From: Anodontia alba
Lineage: Eukaryota; Mollusca; Bivalvia; Lucinida; Lucinidae
Direction of reading: 5' to 3'
DNA: 64,000 nucleotides
NCBI GenBank assembly: GCA_964016985.1
Contig: OZ024831.1
Coordinates: 25,393,948 to 25,457,947, forward strand
A model generated the notes under the pieces. The model was not told where the DNA came from. It saw only the letters and a list, made by a program, of their open reading frames with translations, and did no database searches. Below are positions 9,723-20,750 of this stretch, piece by piece. Positions within the stretch are counted from its first letter, which is position 1, and each line of letters starts with the position of its first letter. A program made the translations under genes and the position numbers.

Positions 9723-9998
9723 CATTATGAAAACATGCCTTTTCAAATATATTGAAAATTTACGACCACAAAAAGGAAAATTTTCAAATAAAAAAAATAA
9801 TACTTTTCATATTTCTGCTCAAAACATAGATTGTGGGTACTCGTTAGAACCGCGCCAAGGCGGTTCTAACGAGTACCCACAATCTATGTTTTGAGCAGAA
9901 ATATGAAAAATAATGTATACCCCTGTAAACCCCAGTTTTACTATACATAAAAGTGGCGTTTAAGTGGGTCAAAATTATATAGGCAGGTTTTCGTGATG
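9723..9998 (-). mobile_element. Palindrome-core MITE, family M
   Basis: Reverse-orientation copy (B end first): CATTATGAAAACATGCC to GGCAGGTTTTCGTGATG. The core centre is shortened to CGCGCCAAGGCGG, losing a few bases at the palindrome tip. Confidence 0.94.
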
Positions 9999-11397
9999 GT
10001 TACGGCTCAGATCAGCCTGCGTATCCACACAGTCTGATCAGCCTTCTCTGGATACTGTAATCTGTAAAATATACTCGCCCAGAAACGAAACGCAACGCTG
10101 CTAAATGGCAAAACGAAACGCCGGTACCAACTGATTGTAAAACTGATCTAGCGTGTAAAATGCATGTAAATCATCAAGTTTGTTTGAATTGTTTATTCCC
10201 CGATAAAAAGTATACATGCAAGAAATTGCATAAATATTTTTACTGCAACAGAAAAAAAAATCTTATTTTTCTTTGCAGTTCAAAAGTGTTGCATTATTTT
10301 GTTTTGGTCAGCATGTTATATCAACGGAACAGAAAAGGTTATGATGCGCGGATGCACAGGCTGATGTCATCTGTTTCTGTTCCCATACGACGTCTGGGTC
10401 CTTTTCCCATATTTTGAGTCTGACCAATTCAAAGAAATTCCAGACTGCATGTGATACACTCGGGATTTCTTGCACGACGTAATATAATTTTTTTTCCGGA
10501 CATACATTTTTTTCCTTCCCGATACAATCTTTATAACGTATAAACAAGCTAAGGAAGCACGTCAAAAACGTTTGCCGAGAGAGACAGTATTATTTCTTTG
10601 TTGGCTGATAAGTATTACGTTTTATGTATTGATCATTACCCCGAAAACAATAATTAATCTATAAAGAAAAGATATAATCATAAAAGCCAAATAAAATCAA
10701 TACAGCGAAGAAAGCAAGCAGGAAAACATTCGACGCTTTTGACATTTATCTCTTCTTTTCAATAGGTAAACGGGCCTACACAGCCGTATACGGGCCAGGT
10801 AGTGTCTTTATGGTAGAAATTGACGCTTCTAACACAGCTGGAAGACGTCCATAGATGGGCGTATGATTGACATTTATGTTTCTTTCTTAATTTAACACAA
10901 GTCACTGTCCTTTTCACCATCATCCGTTCGACCGGTCAACGACAAAAAATATTGGTGACTATAAGGAAAAATATTGTAAATTACAGCTGTGAAAATGTTC
11001 AAAATGAAGCAAAACTTGTAATAATCAAATAATCTAGCTATACCTTACCTTTTCAGCAAAATGCAGGAAGGATGGTGGTCGGACTTCATCTTTCCAGAGT
11101 TTAGTGGTTGCTCATCATGTTTACGCAAAAAAAGTGGTTTTGACCGAACGATCTGAAATATTGCGTATTATATGTTTCGGATATGCTGTAAAGAGCAGCG
11201 AATTATTTTTTTCCCACTTTCTTTTTTGTAGCTTTCGGTTGTTGTTTTTTGTTTTTTTTTTCGAAAATTTATTTTGATGATTTTTTTTTGTTACTTCGTT
11301 TTGAGTGTGTATGCACTCCATGACGTTATGTTAGCACACTTGTGTAAAACTCTAGTCTGGTTAGCCATAGGTCTTGATAAGGCTTTAACCCAAATGT
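9999..11397. other. Non-repetitive stretch, no gene recognised
   Basis: About 1.4 kb without a recognised repeat apart from T-rich runs (11200-11290) and a decayed GATCAG hairpin near 10012-10050. Short open frames have no domain. It may hold cluster-flank regulatory sequence. Confidence 0.4.
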
Positions 11398-11520
11398 ATT
11401 GATATTTTTTCTAATTTCTGCACAAAATAATATTTTGTGGGTACATTTGTACTTTGAAGCGCCACACAGAGGCACATCTAATGAGTATCCACAACACGAA
11501 TTTGTAGACAAATAAGACAT
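11398..11520. mobile_element. Decayed foldback with M-like core
   Basis: TTTTGTGGGTAC and GTATCCACAA flank an eroded core (GAAGCGCCAC/CTAATGAG). Outer sequence differs from family M, so it probably belongs with E/C. Confidence 0.5.
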
Positions 11521-11689
11521 CATTTTTCTGGATTCTCTTTTATCTAGATGACATTTTTATCATATAATATGGGAAATGACGAAAACTTGGTTACTAAGCA
11601 CATTTAGATAGATTTATGGATAACCAAAATAAGCCTACGCGCCAAAAATAAGCCCTACGCACTTTATCATCCGTATATATTGGATGGGT

Positions 11690-11850
11690 CCATTTGCCTA
11701 TTAAGGGGTGTTATGTATATTTTTTCATTTTTGTTCAATTTTAATTGAAATTCCTGTAAGCAAGCAGTGAAGACCCTGATCAGACGCCGCATTATGCGGC
11801 GTCTGATCAGGGTCTACACTGTTTGCCTTTGTTACACAAAAGGAACGCTA
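11690..11850. mobile_element. Q element with near-perfect GATCAG hairpin
   Basis: Hairpin 11761-11825: arms AGACCCTGATCAGACGCCGC and its exact complement with a 4-base tip. It sits in a TTAAGGGGTG...-bordered element whose right border is unclear. Confidence 0.78.
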
Positions 11851-11963
11851 GACTTTAAATGGGATAATGCATAGCTTTGTTTCCGCTATATATTACTATA
11901 TTACTGGTGAACAGGGTGTATACATTACATAGACATGATAATGCAATGAGTGCGCAGGTCCTA

Positions 11964-12219
11964 TGAGCTGCAACGTCAGAAAACGTACCTTACGACATGT
12001 ACGTCAATCGAAGATTCAGATCAGCCTGCGCATACGCGCAGTCCGATAAGAAGGCGCGTTCGCACAGACTGATTAGGATCTTCACTGGGCGCATTTTGGA
12101 TAGCCAAGATACAAAGTTCTTCATGCGGACAACGACGACTGGTTAGATTGCGCGCGCAGGCTTATTACAGTTTCGTCGGGTGCACATGTCAGAAGGTACG
12201 TTTTTTTTACTTGCGGCTC
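11964..12219. mobile_element. Two-hairpin MITE, family D
   Basis: TIR GAGCTGCAACGTCAGAAAAC / GTTTTTTTTACTTGCGGCTC. Inside are two successive GATCAG-type hairpins (near 12013-12080 and 12125-12180), joined by TGGATAGCCAAGATACAAAG. Confidence 0.8.
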
Positions 12220-12589
12220 TTCAAGACTATACTTTTACGCCCATCTTTGATGGCCTGAAGATGTACATGTGATTTTGTTTTGTATTTCTTCCAATAATTT
12301 CTTCCAGATTCTGAGTATTTTATGTCCCTGTCATGAAATATATTGCGCTCTGGTACGGCGTTTGTCCAAACGTATTGATGTGTGTACCCGTAAGTAGGTG
12401 TTTTCGTAATCAACATAAAGCTGAAGGCCAAATTTCATCCGACGTCAGAAGTGTTTCAGAAATATTGCAACCGTTCTCATCTTTCTTTTTTACTCAAAAA
12501 TTCTTCATATTACAACAAAAACATATCTCCATAGGAAAAGCTGAAGCCACACGTTATGACGTTGACATGCCTTGTGGATGGAAGTCATA

Positions 12590-13842
12590 AATCCAAAAGG
12601 GTAGTAACGACTTTCTCGAAATTAGCCATCTCAATAATAATCTTTGCACAAATCATCGGGGACGGAAGGTCTGCTGAAATTGTTAAAATGGTGGTCCTAC
12701 GTTGACGCTTGACCTTTTACGGCAAGGCCAAATTTGCTTCCCCATGCATTTGTATGGGCCATATACATTTATATGGGAAAGTATTGAGAATTCATATTTT
12801 GGATATCTTCTCTAAAGACTATGAACCAATTGAGTTGAAACTTGACGAGGAGCATCGGGGCGCCTAGTAGACACAAAATAGCTAAAACTGAGCTAATCCA
12901 GGATGGCCGCCACAGCCGTCATTTTGAAAATCAATTTTTGACATCTCTTCCCAAACCTTCGATTGATTTGAGTCGAAACTTGCTCTTTAGCAACAAGGCG
13001 ACCTCTGGATCGAAATGAGCTAAAATCTTGTTGACTGAAAATCCAAGATGGCCAGCACAGCCTCCATCTTGAAAATCTGTTTTGGACCTCACAAATCACG
13101 AGGGGAATTAAGTTGAAACTTGCGATCGGCAATTTGAGTTGAAACACACTGTAGCCACAGGATCGAAAATAGCTAAGACTGTGATCGGAAATCCAAGATG
13201 GCCACCACAGACGCCATCTTGTTTTTAAATGTCTTCTATTCTTAAACCGTTTGAGCAACTCTCACTAAATTTCACATGAGTCTTTCTGTCGAAAGTGTAT
13301 TGATAATTTGTTCGAATGGTTCTGCGCCATTGAACAAGATGGCCGCCATGCCCATATATGGTAAAAAAAACTTAAAAATCTCCTCCAGATCCAAGAAAGC
13401 TTTGAGGCTGTATCTTGTTTTGATTTACAAGTCGCCCCCAATATTTCCTATCAAGTTTATTGTCAACTGTCCTTTCGGTTCAGGAGAGAAGAAGTTCAAA
13501 ATAGATTTTCAAGATGGTACCATTGCGGCCATCTTCGAATTTGCATCGGAACGATTTTAGCGATATTTGATCTACAAGTCAATCCGATACTTCCTAAACT
13601 GTTCCGAGTCAATTAACCGTTCGGTTCAGGAGAAGCAGTTCAAAACAGATTTTCAAGATGGCGGCCACCTTGGGATTTTAGATCGGAACGGTTTTAACTA
13701 TTTTTGATCTACTACTCACCAAAAGCCCCAAACCAAGCTTCGGGTCAATCTGTTCGACGGTTCGGGGTTTGTTGAAATTGTGAAAAGCTTAGGGACAGAC
13801 AGACGGACGACGGACAAAAAGCGACGGCATAAGCTAACCTGA
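12590..13842 (+). repeat. ~145-bp degenerate tandem array with AAGATGGC motifs
   Basis: Six units whose CAAGATGGC or equivalent cores lie near 12898, 13047, 13194, 13338, 13510 and 13653. Most have a facing GCCATCTTG. Between cores run GAGTTGAAACTTG..-like and GATCGAAA.TAGCTAA blocks. The array ends in GACAGACAGACGGACGACGG, a simple 3' tail (13795-13835). Frames across it are not coding. The ATGGC/GCCAT cores equal the YY1/PHO binding core. Confidence 0.82.
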
Positions 13843-13851
13843 AGCTTCTGT

Positions 13852-13914
13852 AATTGGGTCACGTCCAAAGTAAGTAAGGCCTTTGACTTTACTTACTTTG
13901 CATGTGACCCAATT
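13852..13914. repeat. Hairpin, 26-bp arms
   Basis: AATTGGGTCACGTCCAAAGT pairs with ACTTTGCATGTGACCCAATT around GGCCTTTGAC, with two mismatches. It follows the tandem array directly and may be a tiny foldback element. Confidence 0.75.
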
Positions 13915-14136
13915 GGTTCATACTACTATGAGAGTCGAAAAGTTTGTACTTTTAGAGCACCGGCTAGGAGTCGGACTACCCCAGTGTAGCCAATGAAAAT
14001 AGAAGAGTTGCGAACTTTGCTGGTGCAAGGTAACACGACGTGATTTCGGTAATAGTTGGCATTTCAGAAGTGTAGGAACACATATTTCAGTTGTATATTT
14101 TCTTACAGAACTAGCAGACTTTAACTTTCACCTACA

Positions 14137-14140
<4 letters not shown>

Positions 14141-14189
<49 letters not shown>
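14141..14189. repeat. (GT)n microsatellite
   Basis: About 24 uninterrupted GT dinucleotides. Confidence 0.99.
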
Positions 14190-14191
<2 letters not shown>

Positions 14192-14464
14192 CTGGCGGCT
14201 TCGACCTCTGGCTGCGTCATATAGCCAAACTGTAAAGAAAGGTACAATCTGCTCCCCAGTTGGTGCACTTACTTACAAAATAGAGTTTGGATCGGTCGAC
14301 CCGGTATTAAGATAATGTGACTTGGAGTAGGCATACGTGTAAGCTTGCTCAACTAGCCTGTGGTCGTATTAAAATTTCTCAATGCATTCACACACAGCTC
14401 CACGTACAAATGCAGACAGAGATCATCTAAAGTATCATGTATCATGTTCAGCTCAGATATTAGA

Positions 14465-14676
14465 TTAACCCTCTCCTCAGCCCCGTGGACCAACACAAAT
14501 ACTTGTCTAAACTGTAAATCCAGATGAGATGGCGCATTACGATCCGTCTCATTAGGATCTACGTTTTTATCCAGTCAGCTTTCAAGTATTTATTCACACC
14601 CATCTGACAATAATGTGTATGTCCAAATTCAAAGACGAAAGAGTCCGCTTCATATACACAGGGGTGAAAGAGTTAA
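14465..14676. mobile_element. TTAA-bounded Q element
   Basis: TTAA at 14465 and 14673, ends CCCTCTCCTCAGCCC and GGGGTGAAAGAG. The internal hairpin is AAATCCAGATGAGATGGCGC / GATCCGTCTCATTAGGATCT. Distantly piggyBac-like ends. Confidence 0.7.
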
Positions 14677-14883
14677 ATTGTAATAAAAACAGGGCACTGC
14701 AGGAAAACATTCTCATAAAATCTAATGTAGAAAAAAAGGCCGTGGCATTTAGACATGTAGCAACGTATTTACTAATTTGTTTTGTGATCGTTTGTAGAGA
14801 AAATTAGGAAGTAAATTCATAATACACACCGACCGATGTCCTTAAAATGCTTGCAACACCGACCTTAACATTCAGAAATAAAC

Positions 14884-14912
14884 GATGCAAATAATTATTG
14901 CATTCATTATGG
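14884..14912. promoter_or_regulatory. Octamer plus homeodomain-site cluster (candidate)
   Basis: A perfect octamer ATGCAAAT (14885-14892) runs straight into TAATTA and then TTGCATTCATTATG, giving a near-palindrome of POU and homeodomain recognition cores in 29 bp of non-repeat sequence. It lies 13.9 kb downstream of the homeobox exon. Function is inferred from motifs only. Confidence 0.3.
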
Positions 14913-15348
14913 GACGCCATGGGTACTGATTAAGAAGCAAAAATAACAACAAACATTGGCCGCTGTAAAATAAGCGCAGCCTACAAGGCCAAAGCAGCCA
15001 CCCAGTAATTCCGTTGTTCAATGTTACTCTATATCACATTGATTCTTAAAGTTTCTGTGTTCTTGTTATGAGATATGTTGTATATGTTAACGCTTCCATA
15101 CGTCATCAGGTGTATTAATGTTATCTGTTTGGGTTTTAAAGTATGCTGTTGAAAGAAAAGGCATCATATGCTGTTCTGTATATTTGTTTGAATCACGGTT
15201 TTATCTGTAATGTTTGAATTAATCCACTGAATAAGTTCATCAGGATAGAATATCACATAAATCCAAAGATTCTTGTAGACTTGCCGAAAATAAGAATTTT
15301 CACTTACTGTGACAGTTTCGGTTCTTATAGAGAACCGTCATCAGACTG

Positions 15349-15360
15349 TGACCTTGACCT
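15349..15360 (-). promoter_or_regulatory. Nuclear-receptor-type direct repeat (candidate)
   Basis: On the minus strand it reads AGGTCAAGGTCA, two half-sites with no spacer, which also contains the extended TCAAGGTCA of ERR/NR5A receptors. It lies inside the left arm of the old inverted-repeat element. The right arm has lost it. Confidence 0.2.
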
Positions 15361-15494
15361 CTTGATGGCACGGGACTTGGATTGCCTACCACTAGACTGT
15401 TCGTTACTAATGGTAAACAAAAATCATGTAGATATTGCTCAGGTTGTACGTCCCCTGGTCCCGGTTCAGGACGTCTGGACACCGACTGATCCTG

Positions 15495-15592
15495 CCCTGT
15501 TAGCATTCTTTATAGCGGGCCGTTATCGGCCCGTCAACTACCCTGACGGGCCGATTACGGCCCGCTATAGATTTATAAAGAATGCTTACTGG
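15495..15592. mobile_element. Short hairpin element, family V
   Basis: About 98 bp: TAGCATTCTTTATAGCGGGC, GTTATCGGCCCGTCA, then CTGACGGGCCGATTACGGCC and AAAGAATGCTTACTGGG. Better preserved than the copy at 6967, with near-perfect pairing. Confidence 0.85.
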
Positions 15593-16171
15593 GTCAACAG
15601 TTTTTTTTGACTTGTTGGAGTCTGATTATTCTCCTTGTCAACTACTTTTGCCCCTTCCCAATCGATAGCATGGTTAGCCTTTGCGATATGATATATGTCT
15701 GCACTTTTGTTGAAAAATGTTTCAGATGATTTTCGCTCTGACAGTATGTATACCTGTTTTTGACATCTTCCTAATGTTTACTCAGTTTCGTGTTGAACTT
15801 TCTGCCCGTTTCCCCTATTTTAATAGACAATTATGGCACGGGACCTCGCACACGACACCACAGGTATATTCCTTTTCCACTTTGTATTTGGGATGGATTT
15901 TCCTTATCGTGTAATGTGGTCGCATAGATGCTGATATGTCATGATTTTTCATCTCCATAGCTACGCTTTACGATAAGCCTTTGACATATGGAATAATCAC
16001 ACAGCTTTTGGATTTGTCCTGAGCAACATCCACAAGCCTTTGTTTACCATTAGTAACCAGTCTAGTGTTAAGCAAAGTCACGTGACATCACGAGATCAAG
16101 GTTTCAGTTTGACGATAGTTCTCGATGAATGTGAAAATTCTTATTTGGTAAGCCTAAACGAATAATCTTTG

Positions 16172-16522
16172 ATTGATGTTTGAATTTATGTTTCCTATAG
16201 CAATAACTTCGCAGTTAACGTACGTTTAAGGGGACTGGTTGTTGTTGAGAATTCCTTTATTTTTCAAGGAAGACAGTTTGGAGAAAATATAAGGAACAAA
16301 ATGTTGATCTTGGTAACAAGGATTTATTCCCTGATAAAAATCAATAGCAATAGCCTTACACATAATTGTATTATATAATGTATCTTCTTACATCGACAAA
16401 ACAGGCAAAACAAAATTTGTTAACAACAACTGTAATTATCTAAATGTGCACTAAGCTCCAGTAAACAGTGTACCGTTTTGACCTTTCACATTCGGACAGA
16501 CAGACAGACTGGTCAGTCAAAC
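16172..16522. other. No feature recognised
   Basis: AT-rich sequence without repeats or coding potential that I can support. Confidence 0.4.
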
Positions 16523-16583
16523 AATATATAACCAGATCAGATGCCACAGAACGCGGTGTCTGATCGGGGACTACACTGTTTGC
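16523..16583. repeat. Q-type GATCAG hairpin
   Basis: CCAGATCAGATGCCACAGAA pairs with GCGGTGTCTGATCGGGGACT. It ends in ACACTGTTTGC as in other Q hairpins, and is followed at 16640-16690 by Q-like ACAAGTATGGTAAGGGGTTC. Confidence 0.65.
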
Positions 16584-16836
16584 GACTCATATAGCAGGTT
16601 TTAAACACATAAACAGGTAGTAACATGGAGTTGTTTCAACTTTAGGACAAGTATGGTAAGGGGTTCTGGTGTCCAAATGCTTAGGTTATATACGGCATTT
16701 AAAGCGGACGCCTCCTCTTTTAGTTGATATGCTGAAAAGAAAGACATGTGGCTGGCGAGTCCAGTGGTGAAAACCTCATTGAAATATTCCAAATACTTTC
16801 AGAGTTATTCAGCTTTTAATTTTTGCTCATTTGCAC

Positions 16837-16880
16837 CTCATTAATATTCATGATCAACCAATGACGTCATGGGTTCTTAT
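16837..16880 (+). promoter_or_regulatory. CCAAT/CRE/homeodomain-site cluster (candidate)
   Basis: CTCATTAATATTCATGA (16837-16853) is followed by CCAATGACGTCAT, holding a CCAAT box and a perfect palindromic CRE TGACGTCA (16862-16869). No MITE ends surround it. Motif density is the only support. Confidence 0.3.
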
Positions 16881-17775
16881 GAATGGTTTAAAAATGTTTT
16901 ATAACTTTTATTTGAAAATATTCGGGGACTGTATGCAGAAACAGATCACCTCCATGTTTATAGGTGGGGCTGCAGTGCTTGTATATTTTCGTAATCAGTT
17001 TGAATTTTACATGAAACTTAACTTAAAATAATAAACTTAAGTAAAGTTGTAAAACCAATTTAAATGCCGGTTTCTGAAATTATCTTATTGAAATTTGATA
17101 TAATAATCTTTCATAATGTAATTTCCAACTCGTAAGCTTTTTTCCAACATAGTGATCTGTATCTGGCAATTATAATTAAAAAAAAAAAAAAAAAAAAAAA
17201 CAGAAAAAAAAACAGGTTTTTTAAAATTTAATTAAATTATGTTTTCATCATTTAAGAAAAATAAAGTCTAAATATTCAATAGTAATAGAATATTTTCTAT
17301 GTTGTATCAAAATTAGCAGTCTGGAATAAAATTATGGGGATTTTAATACCACTTAATTTCGAAGTAAAAAAAAAATAAATGAATAAAATAAAATAAAATA
17401 AAAAATAAAAAAAAGACATCAAAGAATGGTGCATTGTGGGACAGCTTTTTTTACTATACTATAAATAGCAACACAAGTTCGTATGACTTTAAAGCATGTT
17501 AGTTGTGAACCAAAAGGATTTTTCAAATGCGGTTTTCAACATTATTGTCGTCACAACAATATCTTTAATTTGAAACATTCTGAAAACAGGGAATACGTAA
17601 CTTTAAAATTGATAAATGATTATTCCTGTATGAACACGTGATGTGCAACATAAGAAAACAACCCATGTACCATACGCGAACAACGGTGGTCTGATTAAAA
17701 GGCCTGCGCTATGAGAAACCCCCAGTGGCTCGAATTATCCATAGAACAGCACAGATTTCCATGGTCCCAAAGATA
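16881..17775. other. AT-rich, A-run; no gene
   Basis: A 23-base A run near 17177-17199 and (AAAAT)n-like sequence at 17380-17415. The rest shows no repeat ends or coding signal. Confidence 0.5.
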
Positions 17776-18046
17776 CATCACGAAAACATACCTATATAAT
17801 TTTGACCCCCTTAAACCCCACTTTTATATAGTAAAACTGGGGTTTACAGGGGTATGCATTATTTTTCTTATTTCTGCTCGAAAACATAGATTGTGGGTAC
17901 TCGTTAGAACCGCCTCGGCGAGTACCCACAATCTATGTTTTGAACAGAAATATGAAAAATACCAGAGTTTTTTTTTTATCTCAAAATGTTCAGATTTTGG
18001 AGGTGAAATTTTCTATATATATTTGAATAGGCGTGTTTTCGTAATG
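17776..18046 (+). mobile_element. Palindrome-core MITE, family M (core deletion)
   Basis: Ends CATCACGAAAACATACC and GGCGTGTTTTCGTAATG. The right arm lost GCGGTTCTAACGAG, as if by recombination between two CGAG repeats at the palindrome centre. Confidence 0.95.
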
Positions 18047-18563
18047 GTTTGAGCCATTGAAGTTCGACTGTACATGAATAATTTAAAATAAAGTTGTTAC
18101 CTTTATCACGTGTATAGTGCATTGCTTTCAATGTGAAGGAGCCAGTGCATGTGCCGGTAATAGTTAGTCGTATACCGTTTGATGGAAGGAACATTATAGT
18201 TGATTGACTTCAAAAATAAATCACACAATTTATTATCAGTGGTTCGTCAAATCAAGCACTTTTGAATTAAATCATGTCCAGACGCACAGTGCTAGTACAA
18301 ACCACAAATGAGCCGGAACTTGCGAGAAATTTACTTATATGCACCCAGTGACATCTCAGATCAACTAGAGCATCCGCACCGTCTTATCAGAGTATTCGCT
18401 TTCACCTGAAGAGAGCTTTGGAGCCTCTCATGTTCACAAGACAGGCCACATACTCATTGCACAGATAGTTGGATACGATTTCGCCGCTTGGCGCACTTGT
18501 GTTTAGTTTCTCGTGTTATGACTGAAATAATATTGATTGTACCTTACATTGAGTAAATCTAAA
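18047..18563. other. No feature recognised
   Basis: Non-repetitive. A weak GATCA..inverted pair lies near 18355-18400, possibly a decayed D/Q hairpin. Confidence 0.35.
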
Positions 18564-18565
18564 TA

Positions 18566-18889
18566 CAGTCGACTCTTGTTACCTCGAAATCCAAGGGACT
18601 CTATGAAATACTTCGAGATATCCGTACCTCTACATATCAGATTTTCAGAAGTGAGGAAAAAAACAAGTCGAACAACCACATTTTCAAATGAATAATAAAC
18701 TATGTAATTTGACTCCCGAAGTATGAGAAACATTTAAAATATTGTGGAAAAGAGGAGAAATAGCTCCTTAGGAGTAATTTCTCCTCTTTTCAACCATATT
18801 TTATTACATATTGTTAGATTTCCATGTCAAAACAGGGACCAGATTTTCACTTTAGATATAAGCGAAGTCGAGATAACGAGAGTCGACTG
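18566..18889. mobile_element. pogo/Tigger-like MITE, family P
   Basis: TA at 18564-18565 and 18890-18891. TIR CAGTCGACTCTTGTTACCTC / GAGATAACGAGAGTCGACTG. The central palindrome AGAGGAGAAAT...ATTTCTCCTCTTTT is shared with 26839 and 55439. The phrase CCAAGGGACTC near the end is common in Tigger-type termini. Confidence 0.9.
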
Positions 18890-18939
18890 TAAGCAAAATG
18901 TTTTGAGCATACACTATCTAAATCTAGGCAAATAGAATA

Positions 18940-19188
18940 TATCGAGGGTTGAGCGCAAGACTGGCGTAAGACAGATGGTTGTTTTTCCCCAAACCTAATC
19001 TCCTCACCATGAAGGCGTTATGAAGATTACAACATTTCTTTCTGTAAACAATGAAAATTTAGGTGCATTGCTCGTATGAGCAATGGCACCTAAATTTGCA
19101 TTGTTTACAAAGGGGTCCAAGTTGCCCCTAAACAAGGGTTTCAAAAATATGTTTGAGTTACCTTAGTCTTGCGCTCAGCCCTCGATAT
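18940..19188. mobile_element. Foldback MITE, family X
   Basis: TIR of about 28 bp, ATCGAGGGTTGAGCGCAAGA with partner TCTTGCGCTCAGCCCTCGAT. A near-perfect central hairpin runs TTTAGGTGCATTGCTC / GAGCAATGGCACCTAAATTT with TGTAAACAATG arms. Single copy here. Confidence 0.88.
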
Positions 19189-19257
19189 TTACCTTAAATA
19201 TGCGGACACATTAAGTCATTAAATACTGTCCTTAACTTTGAACAAGTACGTTTCACT

Positions 19258-19536
19258 CATCACGAAAACATGCCTATATAATGTTGACCCCCTTAAACCC
19301 CACTTATATATGGTAAAACTGGGGTTTACAGGGGTATACGTTATTTTACTTATTTCTGCTCAAAAACATAGACTGTTGGTACTCGTTAGAACCGCCTCGC
19401 CGAGGCGGTTCTAACGAGTATCCACAATCTATGTTTTGAGCAGAAATATGAAAAAATATCAAATTTTTATCTGAAAATTTACCTTTTTTAGGTGGTAAAA
19501 TTTTCAGTATATTTGAAAAGGCGTGTTTTCGTAATG
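19258..19536 (+). mobile_element. Palindrome-core MITE, family M
   Basis: 279 bp, CATCACGAAAACATGCC to GGCGTGTTTTCGTAATG. Perfect GCCTCGCCGAGGC centre. Confidence 0.96.
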
Positions 19537-19579
19537 CTAGCCGCTGATGCGCCTAAGAAGTGCTGGATGACAGATACAC

Positions 19580-19690
19580 AGCCAAGACCCCAAACAGACG
19601 TTTCGCTGTGGCGTCTTGTCTGGGTTTACACTGTTTACTCACGTCTGTCTGTCCTAATACTTAGGATAAATATAGTATATAGTTACATAA
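19580..19690. repeat. Q element with modified hairpin
   Basis: AGACCCCAAACAGACG pairs with CGTCTTGTCTGGGTTTAC, followed by ACTGTTTACTCACGTCTGTC and CTAATACTTAGGATAAATAT, the Q terminal motif. Confidence 0.6.
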
Positions 19691-19947
19691 ACTCCGTAAA
19701 ATATTTGGTTATTTTGTTATTGCTTAGGTGGACAGTGTTGATTTTGCCACTGCTAAGTGGGTGGGATATCACTTGATGTACTTATTGTCACAAAGTATGG
19801 GTATGACGAGACGGGCTTATTTATTAGTTGAACTTAAGAAGGACATCACGGACATTCTGATAAATGGAGAGTTGTATGTCGTATGGAATGCATCCTGATG
19901 GCAAATAAAGACCGTACCAGCCTTCTCTAATCAGCCCAACACAACTA

Positions 19948-20198
19948 GGGCCCAGTTGTTTAAAACTTAAAGAAGTTGTTAGCTAATGTGACGTTAAAAA
20001 TTCTATCTTGACATATGGCAAATACGTTAATATTTTTGCTGTAAAAATGTGAATAGCCATTATGTTTTGTTTTGCAAAAGCTAGACACGTTTTTGCAGCA
20101 AACATACCTATGGATTTGAAAATACCTTAACTACAACAGTTAATGACTTTGTAATAAACGAGCTCGTTAAGTTAAGGGTGCTTTGAACAACTGGGCCC
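19948..20198. mobile_element. MITE, family G (GGGCCCAGTTGTT ends)
   Basis: Ends GGGCCCAGTTGTTTAAAAC and GCTTTGAACAACTGGGCCC. Subterminal TTAGCTAATGTGACGTTAAA pairs with AACGAGCTCGTTAAG-like sequence. The inner GTAAAAATGTGAATAGC hairpin is decayed. No clear target duplication. Confidence 0.9.
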
Positions 20199-20470
20199 AG
20201 ATTCGCTGTTTAATCTTTAAAGCGTAAATCACAACTGCAGCAAAAGATAACTGTTTGTTTTGTTTCAGAGAACATACGGCTTGGCATTTTATTTGCAGAC
20301 GATTCATACAATTTACTAAGCCTTATTTATCCGAATAAAAAAAAATACAATTATTATCTGTTGCAATTGTGTTTAGCTTCCGTTCAGGTAGGTTCTGAAA
20401 TTCACGGATATGAAGAGATAGCATACAAGGTTTCAGTGTTTCGTAAATAAACAGCGCATATTTCCCAGTA

Positions 20471-20750
20471 CATCACGAAAACACACCTATATAATTTTGA
20501 CACCCTTAAACCCCACTTTTATAAAGTAAAACTGAGGTTTACAGGGGTATACATTATTTTTCTTATTTCTGCTCAAAAACATAGATTGTGGGTACTCGTT
20601 AGAACCGCCTCGTCGAGGCGGTTCTAACGAGTACCCACAATCTATGTTTTGAGGAGAAATATGAAAAAGTATCAGATATTTTTTATCTGAAAATTTTCAT
20701 TTTTGGTGGTAAAATTTTCAGTATATTTGAATAGGCTTGTTTTCGTAATA
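20471..20750 (+). mobile_element. Palindrome-core MITE, family M
   Basis: Starts CATCACGAAAACACACC. Ends TTTTCGTAAT, with the usual final G replaced by the flanking A. The core is perfectly symmetric (GCCTCGTCGAGGC). Confidence 0.95.

Larger units (their letters stand above)
15263..16171. mobile_element. Old long inverted-repeat element
   Basis: Arms 15263-15442 and 16018-16171 pair over about 155-180 bp at roughly 70%: AAATAAGAATTTTCAC, CACTAGACTG, TTACTAATGGTAAACAAA and GTTGCTCAGG. The interior has no transposase. No clean target duplication remains. A V hairpin is inserted at 15495-15592. Confidence 0.8.

Noticed and set aside
12893..13258. 121-codon minus-strand frame
   Set aside because: Lies wholly in the ~145-bp tandem array; the repeated peptide pattern follows the DNA repeat, not a protein family.
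13793..13840. GACAGACAGACGGACGACGG tail considered as a separate microsatellite
   Set aside because: It continues the tandem-array element as its 3' tail and is too short and irregular to be called independently.
17711..18052. A recurring peptide (ITKTYLYNFDPLKPHFY and similar) in open frames at many sites
   Set aside because: It is the translation of the left half of family M MITEs. It recurs because the repeat recurs, and it is broken in many copies, so there is no evidence of coding.
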